From Lysinibacillus fusiformis (lineage in GTDB: Bacteria > Bacillota > Bacilli > Bacillales_A > Planococcaceae): a stretch of DNA of 64,000 nucleotides. The stretch lies in contig NZ_CP070490.1 of the NCBI RefSeq assembly GCF_016925635.1, positions 3,974,001-4,038,000 of the forward strand. Direction: 5' to 3'. The notes below the pieces were generated by a model, which was not told the origin of the DNA, made no database searches, and was given only the letters and a program-made list of their open reading frames with translations. Below are positions 15,854-25,500 of this stretch, one piece after another. How positions within the stretch are numbered: the stretch's first letter is position 1; every line of letters begins with the position of its first letter. A program made the position numbers and the translations under genes.

Positions 15854-16669
15854 ATGGAAAGAGGGATCATGATGATTTATCGAGTAGTCAAAAAGCAGAA
15901 TTTTGTTGTGCTGGATAAGGCATTTTTAAATGATGGTCAATTGAGCTGGAAAGCTAAGGGCCTGCTTGCCTATATGCTGTCCTTACCAGATGATTGGCAC
16001 TTTCGTCTTGCCGATTTAGCCACACGTAGTAAATGTGGACGGGAGGCGACAGCCAGCATTCTAGCTGAACTCATAGAGGCGGGCTATCTTCAAAAAGTGC
16101 AGAAGAGAGCAAAGGATGGCAAGTTCGGTAAGGTGGAATTTTTCGTGTATGAAGCTCCCAAACGTGCGGCCATGCCGTCAACGGCTACACCATCAACGGA
16201 AAAGCCCACACTACTAAATAATGAATTACTAAATAAGCAATTACTAAAAGATAGAGATGATAAGCAGTCTACTACCACTGCCTACCATTTTTTCGAGCAA
16301 CAGGGCTTTGGCACACTAACAGCCTATATTACTAGCAAAATACGTCATTGGCTCACTATTTTTTCGGAGGAAATGGTCATACATGCGATGAAGCTAGCGG
16401 TGGAGCACAATGTTCTACGCTGGCGGTATGTAGAAAAAATTTTACAAAATTGGTGTGATCAGAACATAAAGAGCCTTGCAGATATTGCGATAGAGCAACA
16501 GCGTTTTCAAGCACGCAAGCAACAAGTGTCACCACCTTATAAGGGCAGACGGCAGGAGATCATTCCGAAGTGGTTTCATCAGCGTTATGAGGAGGAACCA
16601 ACATCGCAACCAACGATGGATTTTGAAGCGGAACGGCAAAAAATATTAGCCCTCTTACGGAACGAATAA
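15854..16669 (+). CDS. DnaD-domain, phage-type replication initiation protein
   Basis: The 271-residue protein has an N-terminal winged-helix domain (HTH_36 type: LSWKAKGLLAYMLSLPDDWHFRLADLATRSKCGREATASILAELIEAGYL). A linker with Asn/Leu repeats (LLNNELLNKQLL) follows, then a DnaD/DnaB_2 domain from about residue 135 to 220 ending RYVEKILQNWCDQNIKSLADI. Such proteins usually start replication in Firmicute phages and plasmids. Here it is alone, without a helicase loader or other phage genes. Starts at 15854 or 15872 are both possible. It overlaps the convergent kinase gene by 15 bases. Confidence 0.85.
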   Translation: MERGIMMIYRVVKKQNFVVLDKAFLNDGQLSWKAKGLLAYMLSLPDDWHFRLADLATRSKCGREATASILAELIEAGYLQKVQKRAKDGKFGKVEFFVYEAPKRAAMPSTATPSTEKPTLLNNELLNKQLLKDRDDKQSTTTAYHFFEQQGFGTLTAYITSKIRHWLTIFSEEMVIHAMKLAVEHNVLRWRYVEKILQNWCDQNIKSLADIAIEQQRFQARKQQVSPPYKGRRQEIIPKWFHQRYEEEPTSQPTMDFEAERQKILALLRNE

Positions 16670-17596
16670 ATTCTCCGCATACCATAAAGGTTTCATCGAA
16701 GAAAAGTTATCATGATCCTGTAAAATGATATGAATTCTTGCCAACGCATCGTCAAAGGATTGTGGATCATATTGGCGTGTCCAAACAATGGTTGAAAAGA
16801 CAGTCATCGCGGCATAGAGGGCATACAGCCGCCAAAACATATCGTCTGGTGCAGATGAAAAATAGCCATCGATTTGTCCGATACAGAAGGGGATACTATG
16901 TCTCCTATTAAACAAGGCAAGATTATAAAAGTCATGATAAGGATCACCTACATCGTAGCCATTAAAATCAATAACCCCATTGTAAGTATGGCCCTTACAA
17001 ATAATGTGACCAAGGTGGAAATCATCATGAAGCAGGGTAATGGGACGTTGCTTTAACAGTGGCAAGTGCGTTTCAATAAAGTGCAATAGTTTAGCTTCTT
17101 GCGGAAGTTGATAGGAGTCTAGCTGATATGCCCTAAGATAAGCAGAGAATTTTTTAAGCTGTGCTGTCTCCCAATGGATTATTTGTGGGGGGCTCACTTG
17201 ATGTATTTTTCTCAATTCCTCCCCAGCCGCAAGACCGAGATGAAATTGCTCTGCGTCAGTAAAATCCTGCATGACTTCATCCGCTGGCGTGCCTTCTAAA
17301 AAGCTAACGACCATTGCGGATACGTTGGCTTCCTGAAACAGGGTATATTCTACGGCTTTATGCGTTCTTACACCCTGTTTTGCTAAGTCTTGGAGCAAAG
17401 AAAACTCTTTTGCACGTTTGTCATGATGCACTAGGTCTGCTATACGCACCATATAGCGCATTTCACCAACTGTTACGAGATACTTACTATCAGGTGAATA
17501 GCCTTTATTAATTTTAACTAGTTCCGTAAAGCCATGTAAGCTTGGTAATTGACGAATCATCTCTATTGCCTGCACATTATCTTTCCTCACTTTCAA
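16655..17596 (-). CDS. Aminoglycoside phosphotransferase-family kinase
   Basis: 313 residues with the APH/choline kinase fold. The Brenner-type catalytic loop is LLHDDFHLGHIICKG near residue 190, and the metal-binding motif is VIDFNGYDVGDPYHDFYNL. The N-terminal lobe (INKGYSPDSKYLVTVGEMRYMVRIA) fits the ATP-binding strands. Many chromosomal members phosphorylate sugars, amino alcohols or unknown substrates, so drug resistance is not assured. The downstream end overlaps the convergent DnaD-type gene. Confidence 0.87.
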   Translation of the reverse strand: MKVRKDNVQAIEMIRQLPSLHGFTELVKINKGYSPDSKYLVTVGEMRYMVRIADLVHHDKRAKEFSLLQDLAKQGVRTHKAVEYTLFQEANVSAMVVSFLEGTPADEVMQDFTDAEQFHLGLAAGEELRKIHQVSPPQIIHWETAQLKKFSAYLRAYQLDSYQLPQEAKLLHFIETHLPLLKQRPITLLHDDFHLGHIICKGHTYNGVIDFNGYDVGDPYHDFYNLALFNRRHSIPFCIGQIDGYFSSAPDDMFWRLYALYAAMTVFSTIVWTRQYDPQSFDDALARIHIILQDHDNFSSMKPLWYAENLFVP

Positions 17597-17932
17597 TATT
17601 TTAGAAGATCAAAAATACTACAGAAAACAATACTTTGTCAATGCTTGGAATCAAGAAAAGAGGTTATAAAATCATATTGAAAAAATAGTAAAAGAGCACA
17701 ACTAACTAGAAATCACTTTTGTGTGAGCATTTACTAATAGTAAGTGGATGTCATTGTGACATTCACACTTCATAGCTTCGAGGAAAGAGAGGTGAAACAA
17801 TAACAGCTAGTGAAGTAATGCCGTAAGAAACACTCTCTTACCAACGGTTGATTTTCCCTAACTACCGCAAATAGCAGAAAAGCATCACATAGCGTCAGTC
17901 GCTAAAAAAATAATAGGAAAGGACGGTGCAGC

Positions 17933-18709
17933 ATGAGTTATGTTATTGAAAAACAGTTGATGTCAGGGTTACCGAATCAGGCGCTAACGGCAGTAAAATA
18001 CGTTGTGGCCCATGAATCAGGTAATGGCAACAATACAGGCCCAAAAGCATTGGAAAACGAAATTGCCTATATGAATCGAAATAAAGCCAATGCCTTCGTC
18101 TCTCACTGGGTGGGCGGTGGTGGACGAATCGTACAAGTAGCCCCTGTGAATCGCGTGCAATATGGCTGTGGTCCAAAGGGAAATCCGTATAGCTATGCCC
18201 AGGTGGAATTGGCACGGACTGCTGACAAGGAACAATTTAAGAAGGATTATGCCGCTTATATTTGGCTGTTACGTAAGCTTGCCATAGAGGCAGGGGTTCC
18301 TACTGTTTTAGATGGCAACGGTAATGGCATTAAGTCACATCGATGGATTGCGGAAAATCTAGGAGGCACTACACACAAAGATCCTTTTGACTATTTAAAA
18401 AGTATGGGGATTACAGAAGCACAGTTCCAGCAAGATATTAAAAATGGGCTTGAGGAGGGATTAACAGTGTCGCAATACAATGAGCTAAAACAAGAGATCG
18501 AGACGTTAAAAAGCTTACTAGCTGAAAAAGCTAGTTTACAAACAAGCAGAGAGGTAGGCGCAGCCCATAAAGAGGCTTGGGAATGGGCCGCTAACGAAGG
18601 CATTATCCGAGGCGATGGAAGTAAGAACATGAATCCAGCAGGCGCCTTGACACGGGAGCAAATGGCGACCATGCTGAAGCGCTATTACGACAAATTTATA
18701 GTCAACTAA
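17933..18709 (+). CDS. N-acetylmuramoyl-L-alanine amidase with SLH-like C-terminus
   Basis: 258 residues, no signal peptide. Residues 15-160 are an Amidase_2 (T7-lysozyme-like) zinc amidase. The first zinc His is in KYVVAHESGN, followed by NAFVSHWVGGGGRIVQVAP and KSHRWIAENLGGTTHKDPFDYL. It cleaves the MurNAc-L-Ala bond in peptidoglycan. A coiled coil (about 180-205) leads to one SLH-like segment (HKEAWEWAANEGIIRGDGSKNMNPAGALTREQMATMLKRYY). Phage endolysins share this plan, but no holin is adjacent. The 336-base gap upstream holds several short inverted repeats (around 17727-17780) but no recognisable riboswitch. Confidence 0.9.
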   Translation: MSYVIEKQLMSGLPNQALTAVKYVVAHESGNGNNTGPKALENEIAYMNRNKANAFVSHWVGGGGRIVQVAPVNRVQYGCGPKGNPYSYAQVELARTADKEQFKKDYAAYIWLLRKLAIEAGVPTVLDGNGNGIKSHRWIAENLGGTTHKDPFDYLKSMGITEAQFQQDIKNGLEEGLTVSQYNELKQEIETLKSLLAEKASLQTSREVGAAHKEAWEWAANEGIIRGDGSKNMNPAGALTREQMATMLKRYYDKFIVN

Positions 18710-18716
18710 TTGTACT

Positions 18717-18756
18717 GGATAAGGCTCAACTATCATCATGAGCTTTATCCTTTTTC
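18717..18756 (+). terminator. Rho-independent terminator
   Basis: GGATAAGGCTCA and TGAGCTTTATCC form a 12-bp stem with one G-T pair, then a T-run, after the amidase gene. Confidence 0.88.
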
Positions 18757-18815
18757 TTTGAATAAAGGTTTTTTCAAACTTTTGTCGAATGTAGTAGAAG
18801 AGAGGAGGGGTTTTG

Positions 18816-19094
18816 ATGTTAACAAAAATAAGAAAAGTAAAATTTGAACAAGAAAGAAAAAATCCATTATACCAGGTGGTGATGGAATGTCCAGATGGTA
18901 AGCAACTCTATGTAAAATTTGATTATACGTATAAAACAAAGAATTTCTGGCCATTGGAAGTGAATTATAATAAAAAGAACTATGGTGCTAAGCTCGCATG
19001 GTATACAAATGAAGTCGAAAATATGACAGTGGCTTTATTTTTAGCAACAATTGCTAGCAAAATCAACAAGAAGTATGATTTTAACTTTAAGTAA
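18816..19094 (+). CDS. Hypothetical strand-rich protein
   Basis: A 92-residue basic protein starting at ATG 18816 (GGAGGGG upstream). Lys- and Tyr-rich alternating strands (YQVVMECPDGKQLYVKFDYTYKTKNFWPLEVNYNKKNYG) precede a hydrophobic helix (TVALFLATIASKINKKYDF). No signal peptide. No family recognised. Confidence 0.7.
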   Translation: MLTKIRKVKFEQERKNPLYQVVMECPDGKQLYVKFDYTYKTKNFWPLEVNYNKKNYGAKLAWYTNEVENMTVALFLATIASKINKKYDFNFK

Positions 19095-19099
19095 AAATA

Positions 19100-19135
19100 A
19101 AAAAAGCAGCACCTTATAGGAGCATACTGCTTATA
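19100..19135 (-). terminator. Rho-independent terminator
   Basis: On the minus strand AGCAG...CTGCT arms with TATGC/GGTGC interior form an imperfect hairpin followed by TTTTTTTA, after the YHYH-protein gene. It may also stop the convergent gene. Confidence 0.65.
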
Positions 19136-19144
19136 GCCTGTCCA

Positions 19145-19753
19145 TTAATTTGTCGAGATATAGACAACGAGTGCTGCCTCATCAAATGATACATTTGCGC
19201 CGAGTGCTTGACTGACAAAGCGTAAAGGCACCATTGTTGTTCCTTGATAAATTTCAGCTGGATGGCTGAGTGTAATCGTTGATGAAGCACCATTTGCATC
19301 AACATAAGCCGTCTTATTCCCCACACCGATCACAATTTTTTTACTGTCCTTTGTTGCCGTCACTTTTTTCGTTGCACTATCATAGCTAACCGTTGCCCCA
19401 AGAGATTCAAAAATCGCCTTCATCGGCACTAAGGTTGTGCCATTTTTCATATAAGCGCCAGGCGTATAATTTTGCTTCACGTCATTTAAATAGACAGCAA
19501 CCTTCGTTAATACGGGTGCTACCGTTGCCTTAGGTGTCGGCGTAGCATGACTTTGACCGCCTGAGGAAGACCCTGCATTATTGCCACCATTGCCATTATG
19601 ATAATGATAGCCTGAACAAAGCCCTTTAGCCTTTGATTTGTCAGAACAGTTGTGACCACCATTGCCATCTAAACGCCCTGGATGTGCGCTTGCAATAGAG
19701 GCTGTGGTGAAAAATAACGTAAACATCGCCATCAACAAAACCAATTTCTTCAT
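19145..19753 (-). CDS. Secreted YHYH / copper amine oxidase N-terminal domain protein
   Basis: A 202-residue protein. Residues 1-23 are a signal peptide ending ASIASAHP. Then comes a YHYH-type segment (GRLDGNGGHNCSDKSKAKGLCSGYHYHNGNGG) with Cys and His that may bind metal. A Ser/Thr/Pro linker leads to a copper-amine-oxidase N-terminal domain (about 85-200) with the repeated TTLVPMKAIFESLGATVSYD and TTMVPLRFVSQALGANVSFD halves. The latter domain is a common extracellular module in Bacilli and does not by itself mean oxidase activity. Cell-wall or extracellular location is expected. Confidence 0.88.
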   Translation of the reverse strand: MKKLVLLMAMFTLFFTTASIASAHPGRLDGNGGHNCSDKSKAKGLCSGYHYHNGNGGNNAGSSSGGQSHATPTPKATVAPVLTKVAVYLNDVKQNYTPGAYMKNGTTLVPMKAIFESLGATVSYDSATKKVTATKDSKKIVIGVGNKTAYVDANGASSTITLSHPAEIYQGTTMVPLRFVSQALGANVSFDEAALVVYISTN

Positions 19754-19859
19754 ATAAATCCTCCTATTTATAAAATATGTAATTATTATACTGTTAAAAA
19801 GTGAATTTTGATATGTTTTTATAGGAAATTAGTTTTAGCGGATACTTTCGATACAATGA

Positions 19860-19892
19860 AAGGCACTAACAGTCAAGACTGGTTAGTGCCTT
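19860..19892. repeat. Hairpin, left copy of a flanking pair
   Basis: AAGGCACTAAC and GTTAGTGCCTT form a perfect 11-bp stem. An almost identical hairpin, differing by one base in the loop, is at 20411-20443. The pair encloses two different dispersed repeats. Without a T-run on the plus strand here, a terminator role is uncertain. Confidence 0.75.
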
Positions 19893-19935
19893 CTTAGTGT
19901 TGAAAAACAAAACAGTCAATTGAAAGGTAGAAATG

Positions 19936-20140
19936 GATTCCCGTTGCAGGCTACTTGCTTTCCTGTGGGCGAGCGCCGAGCCGCTTCCTCTGCTACCGCT
20001 CCGTTTAGAGGCTCGCCTGTCTCGCTATCCCACGGGAGTCAAGTAGCCTTCCACTCCAATCCATAAAAGTGTTACCTTTTTAGCAAAGGTTTTCAAATAA
20101 AGTGGAGGTGTTCTCACGCATCACTTCTCCACATTGAAAA
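19936..20140. repeat. Dispersed fold-back repeat, copy 1
   Basis: A GC-richer block beginning GTTGCAGGCTACTTGCTTTC. The arm AGGCTACTTG near 19950 is matched by CAAGTAGCCT near 20040, so the block folds back on itself. It continues into a second small hairpin, GTGGAG with CTCCAC, near 20103-20137. Copy 2 is at 59402. The 19754-20447 gap has no gene; it holds this block, a second repeat and two hairpins. Confidence 0.85.
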
Positions 20141-20225
20141 TAAAAGCTTATCTCCTCTAAGAATACAGATAATGGGCTGTTTGATCGCTGCTATGAAAAA
20201 AGTAAAGACACTTTGCAGCATAGTT

Positions 20226-20372
20226 GATTGGAGTGGAGCCAGCTCACTCCTAGGGGATTTAGCGTCACTGAGGAGACCCTGGAGCGAACGCAGTGAGTGA
20301 AGCGGCTCCTCGGACGCCCCCTGGAAAGGACGCTGGCGGAACGGAAATCAACCCCTCGCCTTGCCAAGTTGC
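20226..20372. repeat. Second GC-rich dispersed-type repeat
   Basis: This block begins TTGGAGTGGAGCCAGCTCAC and ends near GGAACGGAAATCAACCCC. The outline (start TGGAGTGGAG, inner GCAGTGAG and GCGGCTCCTCGGACG, end GGAACGGAAATCAAC) is of a kind I have seen scattered in Bacillaceae intergenic regions. Only one copy is in this window, so the repeat status rests on recollection. An ORF across it has no ribosome binding site. Confidence 0.55.
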
Positions 20373-20410
20373 TTTTTCTGCCGTTGACATCATCTTTTTT
20401 CAACAACGTG

Positions 20411-20445
20411 AAGGCACTAACAGTCCAGACTGGTTAGTGCCTTTT
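20411..20445. terminator. Hairpin, right copy of the flanking pair
   Basis: The same 11-bp stem as at 19860, here followed on the plus strand by CTTTTGG. It sits just past the stop codon of the DUF2975 gene on the minus strand and can act as its terminator. Confidence 0.7.
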
Positions 20446-20447
20446 GG

Positions 20448-20939
20448 TTATACCGTTAATTCATTTTCACACTGAAGATCCATGGCCTTTTGTAGCAGCC
20501 GATGCAGAACGGCTGCAAAGGTTGCAATCGTACTGGAGGCAAAGATGCTGATCAGTGACAGCGTAATAATTCCTGTAATATCTTCCTTGCCAGTAAACAT
20601 CAACATAATCGCTGCAATGCCTAGCACAAGGAAGAGAACAATGGTGAAAGCACAATTTTTGATCGTTCTCAAAGCGCGTATAGAGGATTCGGAGAACGCT
20701 TGATGCTGGTCGATATTCGTTAATAGACGATAAGCTTGATACAACGCAGCGTAATAGGGAATGCATAGTGTATATACATAGATTAAAAAAAGATAGGACA
20801 AATAGGACGATTCAGGATGTGCCGCTGCATCTCTGCTGGCCACCCCAGGTAACCAAAACAGCCCTAACGCTAATACAGGTATACCAAATAGAATAATCAC
20901 ACTCTTTAGGAAAAGAGTTGACCCTTTTTTATGTTTCAT
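20448..20939 (-). CDS. DUF2975 family membrane protein
   Basis: This 163-residue protein has four membrane segments (about 10-30, 45-70, 92-115, 125-148). The PYYAALYQAYRLLTNIDQHQAFSESSIRALRTIKNCAF block between the second and third is characteristic of DUF2975 (YoaS-like) proteins. In many Bacilli this gene is paired with a small Xre-type regulator just downstream. No such gene is present here; the downstream region is filled with repeats. Function of the family is unknown. Confidence 0.82.
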   Translation of the reverse strand: MKHKKGSTLFLKSVIILFGIPVLALGLFWLPGVASRDAAAHPESSYLSYLFLIYVYTLCIPYYAALYQAYRLLTNIDQHQAFSESSIRALRTIKNCAFTIVLFLVLGIAAIMLMFTGKEDITGIITLSLISIFASSTIATFAAVLHRLLQKAMDLQCENELTV

Positions 20940-21033
20940 TCAAAGCACCTCACTGGTTATGGTACATTGATTTTAAAACAAAATTTATCGTTTATCAATA
21001 AAAATATATTATAAATCATTTGTTTTTTATCTA

Positions 21034-21070
21034 AAAAAGACATCCATCCTTGTGGGATAGATGCCTTTTA
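21034..21070 (-). terminator. Rho-independent terminator
   Basis: On the minus strand GGCATCTATCC and GGATGGATGTC pair with a G-T and CACAA loop, then six T, after the AlkD-like gene. Confidence 0.8.
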
Positions 21071-21080
21071 AGTGTGCTGA

Positions 21081-21788
21081 TTAACATCTTACATATTTAC
21101 GTTTAAAGCCCACTCTACCTCGTTCTACTTCCTTTTGAATTGTTTCATAAGCATGAAGCAGCGTGCTTTTTTTGTTGTCTCGTTTCATTTCCACTGGACC
21201 AATTGCCTGTGCTGTTGCTACAGCTTGTTCGTGGAGCGGCACATAGGAAATAGCCACTGTGTATAGAAAATTATTCATGGCTGATTTTGTACGTTCGGGT
21301 ACGTCGTGGATGGTATTTTTTACAACTTCCAGCATGTTAGCCAGCTTGCTCTCGGAAAATTCGCTATCCTTGCGATTCCCTAATAGCCAGCAATAGCAGC
21401 TCCAGCCCGCAGACATTTTCAGCTCCTCACCACTGGCAATCCATGCATCTGCCACCTCCTGTGCAATCGGTGCTTCCGCTAAAGTGACCGCTACGACATA
21501 ATCCGACAGCATGTAAAAATAAGCTGCCTCGATCCAACGATTAAAATCTTCCACAGTCATGGCTTTTGGATCTGCAATGACACCAGCAAAGTACATGGCA
21601 TCATAGTTGCCAGTGGCATAAAGCGCTTCTGCTAGAGCCTGATCGATTTTAATTTTCTTCGCAATGGGCTTCATCGCACCTGTTGCCACACCAAACAACG
21701 GCTCATTTGCGCCATTTGACATATATATTTTCTTCGTCCGTTCCTTGCCTAGAGCCTCTAGCTCCTGCAGCACCATTTCAGCATTCAT
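21081..21788 (-). CDS. DNA alkylation repair protein (AlkD/AlkC-like HEAT repeats)
   Basis: This 235-residue all-helical protein has the HEAT-like repeats of the DNA alkylation repair superfamily. Recognisable parts are the N-terminal FGVATGAMKPIAKKIKIDQALAEALYATGNYDAMYFAGVIADP (compare G-V-x-x-P-x-R/K in AlkD) and the central Trp/Tyr-rich MSAGWSCYCWLLGNRKDSEF. Family enzymes excise bulky or cationic alkylated bases. Some residues known to be catalytic in AlkD cannot be placed with certainty, so this may be a structural relative. It is 18 bases downstream of the tetR-type gene and probably co-transcribed. Confidence 0.8.
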   Translation of the reverse strand: MNAEMVLQELEALGKERTKKIYMSNGANEPLFGVATGAMKPIAKKIKIDQALAEALYATGNYDAMYFAGVIADPKAMTVEDFNRWIEAAYFYMLSDYVVAVTLAEAPIAQEVADAWIASGEELKMSAGWSCYCWLLGNRKDSEFSESKLANMLEVVKNTIHDVPERTKSAMNNFLYTVAISYVPLHEQAVATAQAIGPVEMKRDNKKSTLLHAYETIQKEVERGRVGFKRKYVRC

Positions 21789-21806
21789 AGTAGCACTTCC
21801 TTTTCT

Positions 21807-22400
21807 TTAATCGATTGCCTTGAGACAGTTAGTATTATTTATGCCATATAGCGTTTTCGTTCCTTCTAAGTGGTCACTTAAGAACCGATCCACCATTTGA
21901 ATAAGCTCTTCAACGGAAAAATCAAGCTCGCCCTGTAGCCAGCTAATGGTTACAGCCGTAATGGAGACGGTGAAAAAATGGGTCACAAAACTCATATATT
22001 TTTTCTCCACCTCTTGGCACATTTCCGCAATTTGCTTCACGAAGTCTTCAATAATGCTATATATTTCTTGATGGAAAAAGCGATTAAAATGCTCATGACC
22101 CATGGAATTAATAGCATTAAGCGCAAACGCTCGATTTTTCTCTAAGTATAATACTATATCTCGAAAGCCTTCTTGCCAAAGGCTTTCATCCTTATAATCA
22201 TCCAGCAACTCAATTGCCTCTCGCTCTAATGTCCACTTCAATAAATCATAAATATCCTCAAAGTGATAGTAAAACGTCTGTCGATTCAATTGTGCTTTCT
22301 CCATGACTTCCTGTATCGATATCTTTTCTAATGGCTTAAGGACCATTAAGTCTTTTAAGACACTGGCTAATTGCCTTTTTGTTTTTTCACTTTTTTTCAT
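21807..22400 (-). CDS. TetR-family transcriptional regulator
   Basis: 197 residues from ATG 22400, with AAAGGTGATC upstream (a GTG at 22409 is less likely). The helix-turn-helix is KISIQEVMEKAQLNRQTFYYHFEDIYDLLKWTLERE, followed by a C-terminal ligand domain of the TetR_C_7/DhaS type. It is divergent from the MMPL transporter, a classic repressor-exporter pair, and ACAGAT-N6-ATCTGT between them is a candidate operator. Confidence 0.9.
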   Translation of the reverse strand: MKKSEKTKRQLASVLKDLMVLKPLEKISIQEVMEKAQLNRQTFYYHFEDIYDLLKWTLEREAIELLDDYKDESLWQEGFRDIVLYLEKNRAFALNAINSMGHEHFNRFFHQEIYSIIEDFVKQIAEMCQEVEKKYMSFVTHFFTVSITAVTISWLQGELDFSVEELIQMVDRFLSDHLEGTKTLYGINNTNCLKAID

Positions 22401-22444
22401 ATGGATCACCTTTTTTACAATTTTGCATTTTTGTCTGAATTTTT

Positions 22445-22462
22445 ACAGATCACATCATCTGT
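22445..22462. promoter_or_regulatory. Candidate TetR operator
   Basis: ACAGAT (22445-22450) and ATCTGT (22457-22462) form a perfect 6-bp inverted repeat with a 6-base centre in the 127-base space between the divergent regulator and transporter genes. Confidence 0.6.
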
Positions 22463-22527
22463 CTATATCTTGCTCTTCCTTTCTTGATATACAGTATAGT
22501 CAGTTCTAATTGGAAAGGAAGAAAAGC

Positions 22528-25500
22528 ATGAAAAAGTCATGGATATTGAGTCCTGTTTTTTGGGTGATAACAGTTATCGTGATGCTGATGGTAATGCCTA
22601 ATCTTGAAAAACTTGTACTAGATAAAGGACAAATCACGTTGCCTAGTGATTTAGAGAGCGTCATTGGCACAGAGCTGTTAAATGATATTCAAAACGAAGG
22701 AAAGGATACCTATTCGTTTGTCTATGTATTTCATCAAGATAAGGGTTTAACAGCTGCTGATTATTCGGCAATCGAAGGGGTACTTCATCATTTAAACACA
22801 AAAAAGCTTCATATCACAAATGCGCTCTTCCATACAGACAGTGAGCAGGCGGCAAATCAATTAGTTAGTAAAGACCATACAACCGTCATGGCACAATTGT
22901 CAATTGATAGAAAGATCGGTACAGCCAGTGAAGCGGCAGCGTTATTAAAGGCGGAAGTAAAAGATTTATCAGTGGATACATATGTAACAGGAGCCGATAT
23001 TGTGATGGATGATTTCTCTTCCACAACACAAGAAGGTGTGAAAAAGACCGAAATCATTGCAGTTGTCTTTATCATTGCGATATTGGTGATCATTTTCCGT
23101 TCACCGATTATTCCATTTATCTCACTTTTAACAGTAGGGGTAGCCTATGCTGTATCGTTATCCATCATCGCCTTACTTGCTAATTATTGGAATTTTCCGT
23201 TTTCTAACTTTACGCAAGTATTTTTAGTCGTCATATTATTTGGGATTGGTACTGACTACAATATTCTTTTGTTTACTCGCTTTAAAGAGGAATTAGCTAA
23301 CACGAATCATGTCTTAAAGGCGATACAAAACACCTATAAAACAGCTGGGAAAACCGTATTACTAAGCAGCTCATCTGTGTTAATAGGCTTTACGGTGCTG
23401 TATTTTTCAAAATTCTCCTTGTATCAAAGTGTCAGTGGAATCGCGATTGGCATTTGTGTCTTATTGGCCGTTTTGATGACATTAAATCCATTCTTTATGG
23501 GGTTACTTGGCTTTAAACTGTTTTGGCCAAGTAAGGCGATAGCAGGGCATACTGAAAATAAGCTGTGGGGTTTTTTAGCGAAAAATGCCTTTGCAAGACC
23601 ATTCGTGGGCATTATCTTTGCCTGTATCCTCACCTTGCCATTTATTTATCATTACGCAGGGGAACTCAATTACAACGATTTAGTAGAAATTGACGACAAA
23701 TATGAATCGAAGCAGGCAATTAGCTTGATTGAAAAACATTATGAGCCTGGTATGAGTGCGCCTGCAACACTTGTTATCCAACAAAAGGAATCGCTCGCAA
23801 GCACTGATTATTTACGTGCATTAGATGAATTAACAGGCATTATTGCCAATACACCTGGTGTAGCAAAAGTCTATTCTCCGACACGTCCTGAAGGGGAGCG
23901 TATCGCTGATCTTTATGTGAATGAACAAGCAAATACACTAAAGGGGGGTTTAGGAGAAGCACAAGAGGGTGTCGGTTCTATTCAAAAAGGACTACAGGAT
24001 GCCACCAATCAATTATCGGAAGAACAAGATGTCAGTGGTGTCCAAAATTTAATTAATGGCACCATACAATTACAGAATGGGGCTAGTGATTTAACGAATG
24101 CTTTACAGGGATTAACGAATGGCTTAGACAATGCAACAAATGGTTCTACCGATTTAATTGACGGAGCAGCAGCCTTAGAAGCGGGACTTGGGGAGCTTCA
24201 ACAAGGACTCAATCAATTACAAACCTCCTATCAACAAATTGATACAGGCTTTCAACAATATCGTCCAGTTTTTTCTCAAATCGAGCAGCTAATCACGTCC
24301 TCTAAACAAGCATTTGAAGGTATTTTAGCGGCCATGAATGCATATGTCCAAGCAAACCCGGAAGCAGCAGATGATGACCATATCCAAACAACTATAAATA
24401 CTGCCCAGCAGGGAATAAGTTCGCTCAATGCATTAGATATTGCATCGCTGTCAGCCCAATATAATCAATTAACACAGGCTTTCGGGCAAGCCAATAGTTC
24501 CTTAGCTAATGCCCAATCAGCAATTGTGACATTAAAAGCAGGCGCTCGTGCCCTAAAAAGTGGTGTCAATGATTTATCGCAAGGAATAGGGACAGCCGCA
24601 CAAGGAGCCAATCAAATAACGGCTGGTTCTCACAATTTAACCAATGGATTAGCTGAGGTAAAAGCAGGGCAACAGCAATTACAACAACATTTAAACAGCC
24701 TACAGGATAGCATGGTGGAACTGCGCAATGGATTAGGCGAAGGAGCAGAAGGGCTAGAAGACATCTACGCAGGATTAGATGATGCAAATGGCTATTTACA
24801 TGAATTGTCAAACAAAGAAACGGGAACATTTTTTGTGCCAACAGAGGTGTTACAGGGTGAATTCCAGGAAAGCTTAAATGCCTATATGACAGATGATCGT
24901 CATGCCGCAACCTTCATGATTATTTTGGAGGTCAATCCCTATAAGGAAGAAGCCATGACGATGATGCGTGACATCAAGCATCGAGTGGACAGCTATGTGG
25001 AAAGTTCTGTATTGCAGCAAGCAGACGTCTATTTAACAGGTAAAACAATGAGTAATATCGATTTACAAGAAATTTCTTCAGCTGACTTTATACGAAGTGC
25101 AGTACTGATGCTTGCTGGCATTAGCGTGATTTTATGGTTGATCACACGCTCATTTTTACAAACGCTTATTATTAATGCCAGCTTATTAATCGCTACATTT
25201 GCCAGCCTTGGCTTAACTGAAATGATAGCGAAGCAGCTGCTAGGTTATGACATGCTTAGCTGGAATGTACCATTCTTTACGTACATTATGATTGTCTCAC
25301 TTGGTGTGGATTACTCCATCTTCTTGATGATGCGCTATAACGAAACAGCACAAGCAGGGCTGAAGGAAATTATTCCGACAAGCCTACAGATGGGAAGTGT
25401 TATTTTAGCTGCGGCTGTTATTTTAGGTGGCACATTTGCTGCATTAATGCCATCGGGCGTTATTACGCTGATTCAGGTAGCGATGGCAGTGATTATTGGA

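Noticed and set aside
17597..17932. Riboswitch upstream of the amidase gene (c-di-AMP or c-di-GMP type)
   Set aside because: Several small inverted repeats exist, but I could not match the conserved core of either class; a covariance-model search would decide.
15854..18709. Prophage from the DnaD-type gene to the amidase
   Set aside because: An aminoglycoside-kinase-like gene on the other strand lies between, and there are no integrase, terminase, capsid, tail or holin genes or attachment-site repeats.
20293..20475. Frame across the GC-rich repeat at 20226-20372
   Set aside because: Lies over a dispersed-type repeat, has no ribosome binding site, and overlaps the end of the DUF2975 gene.
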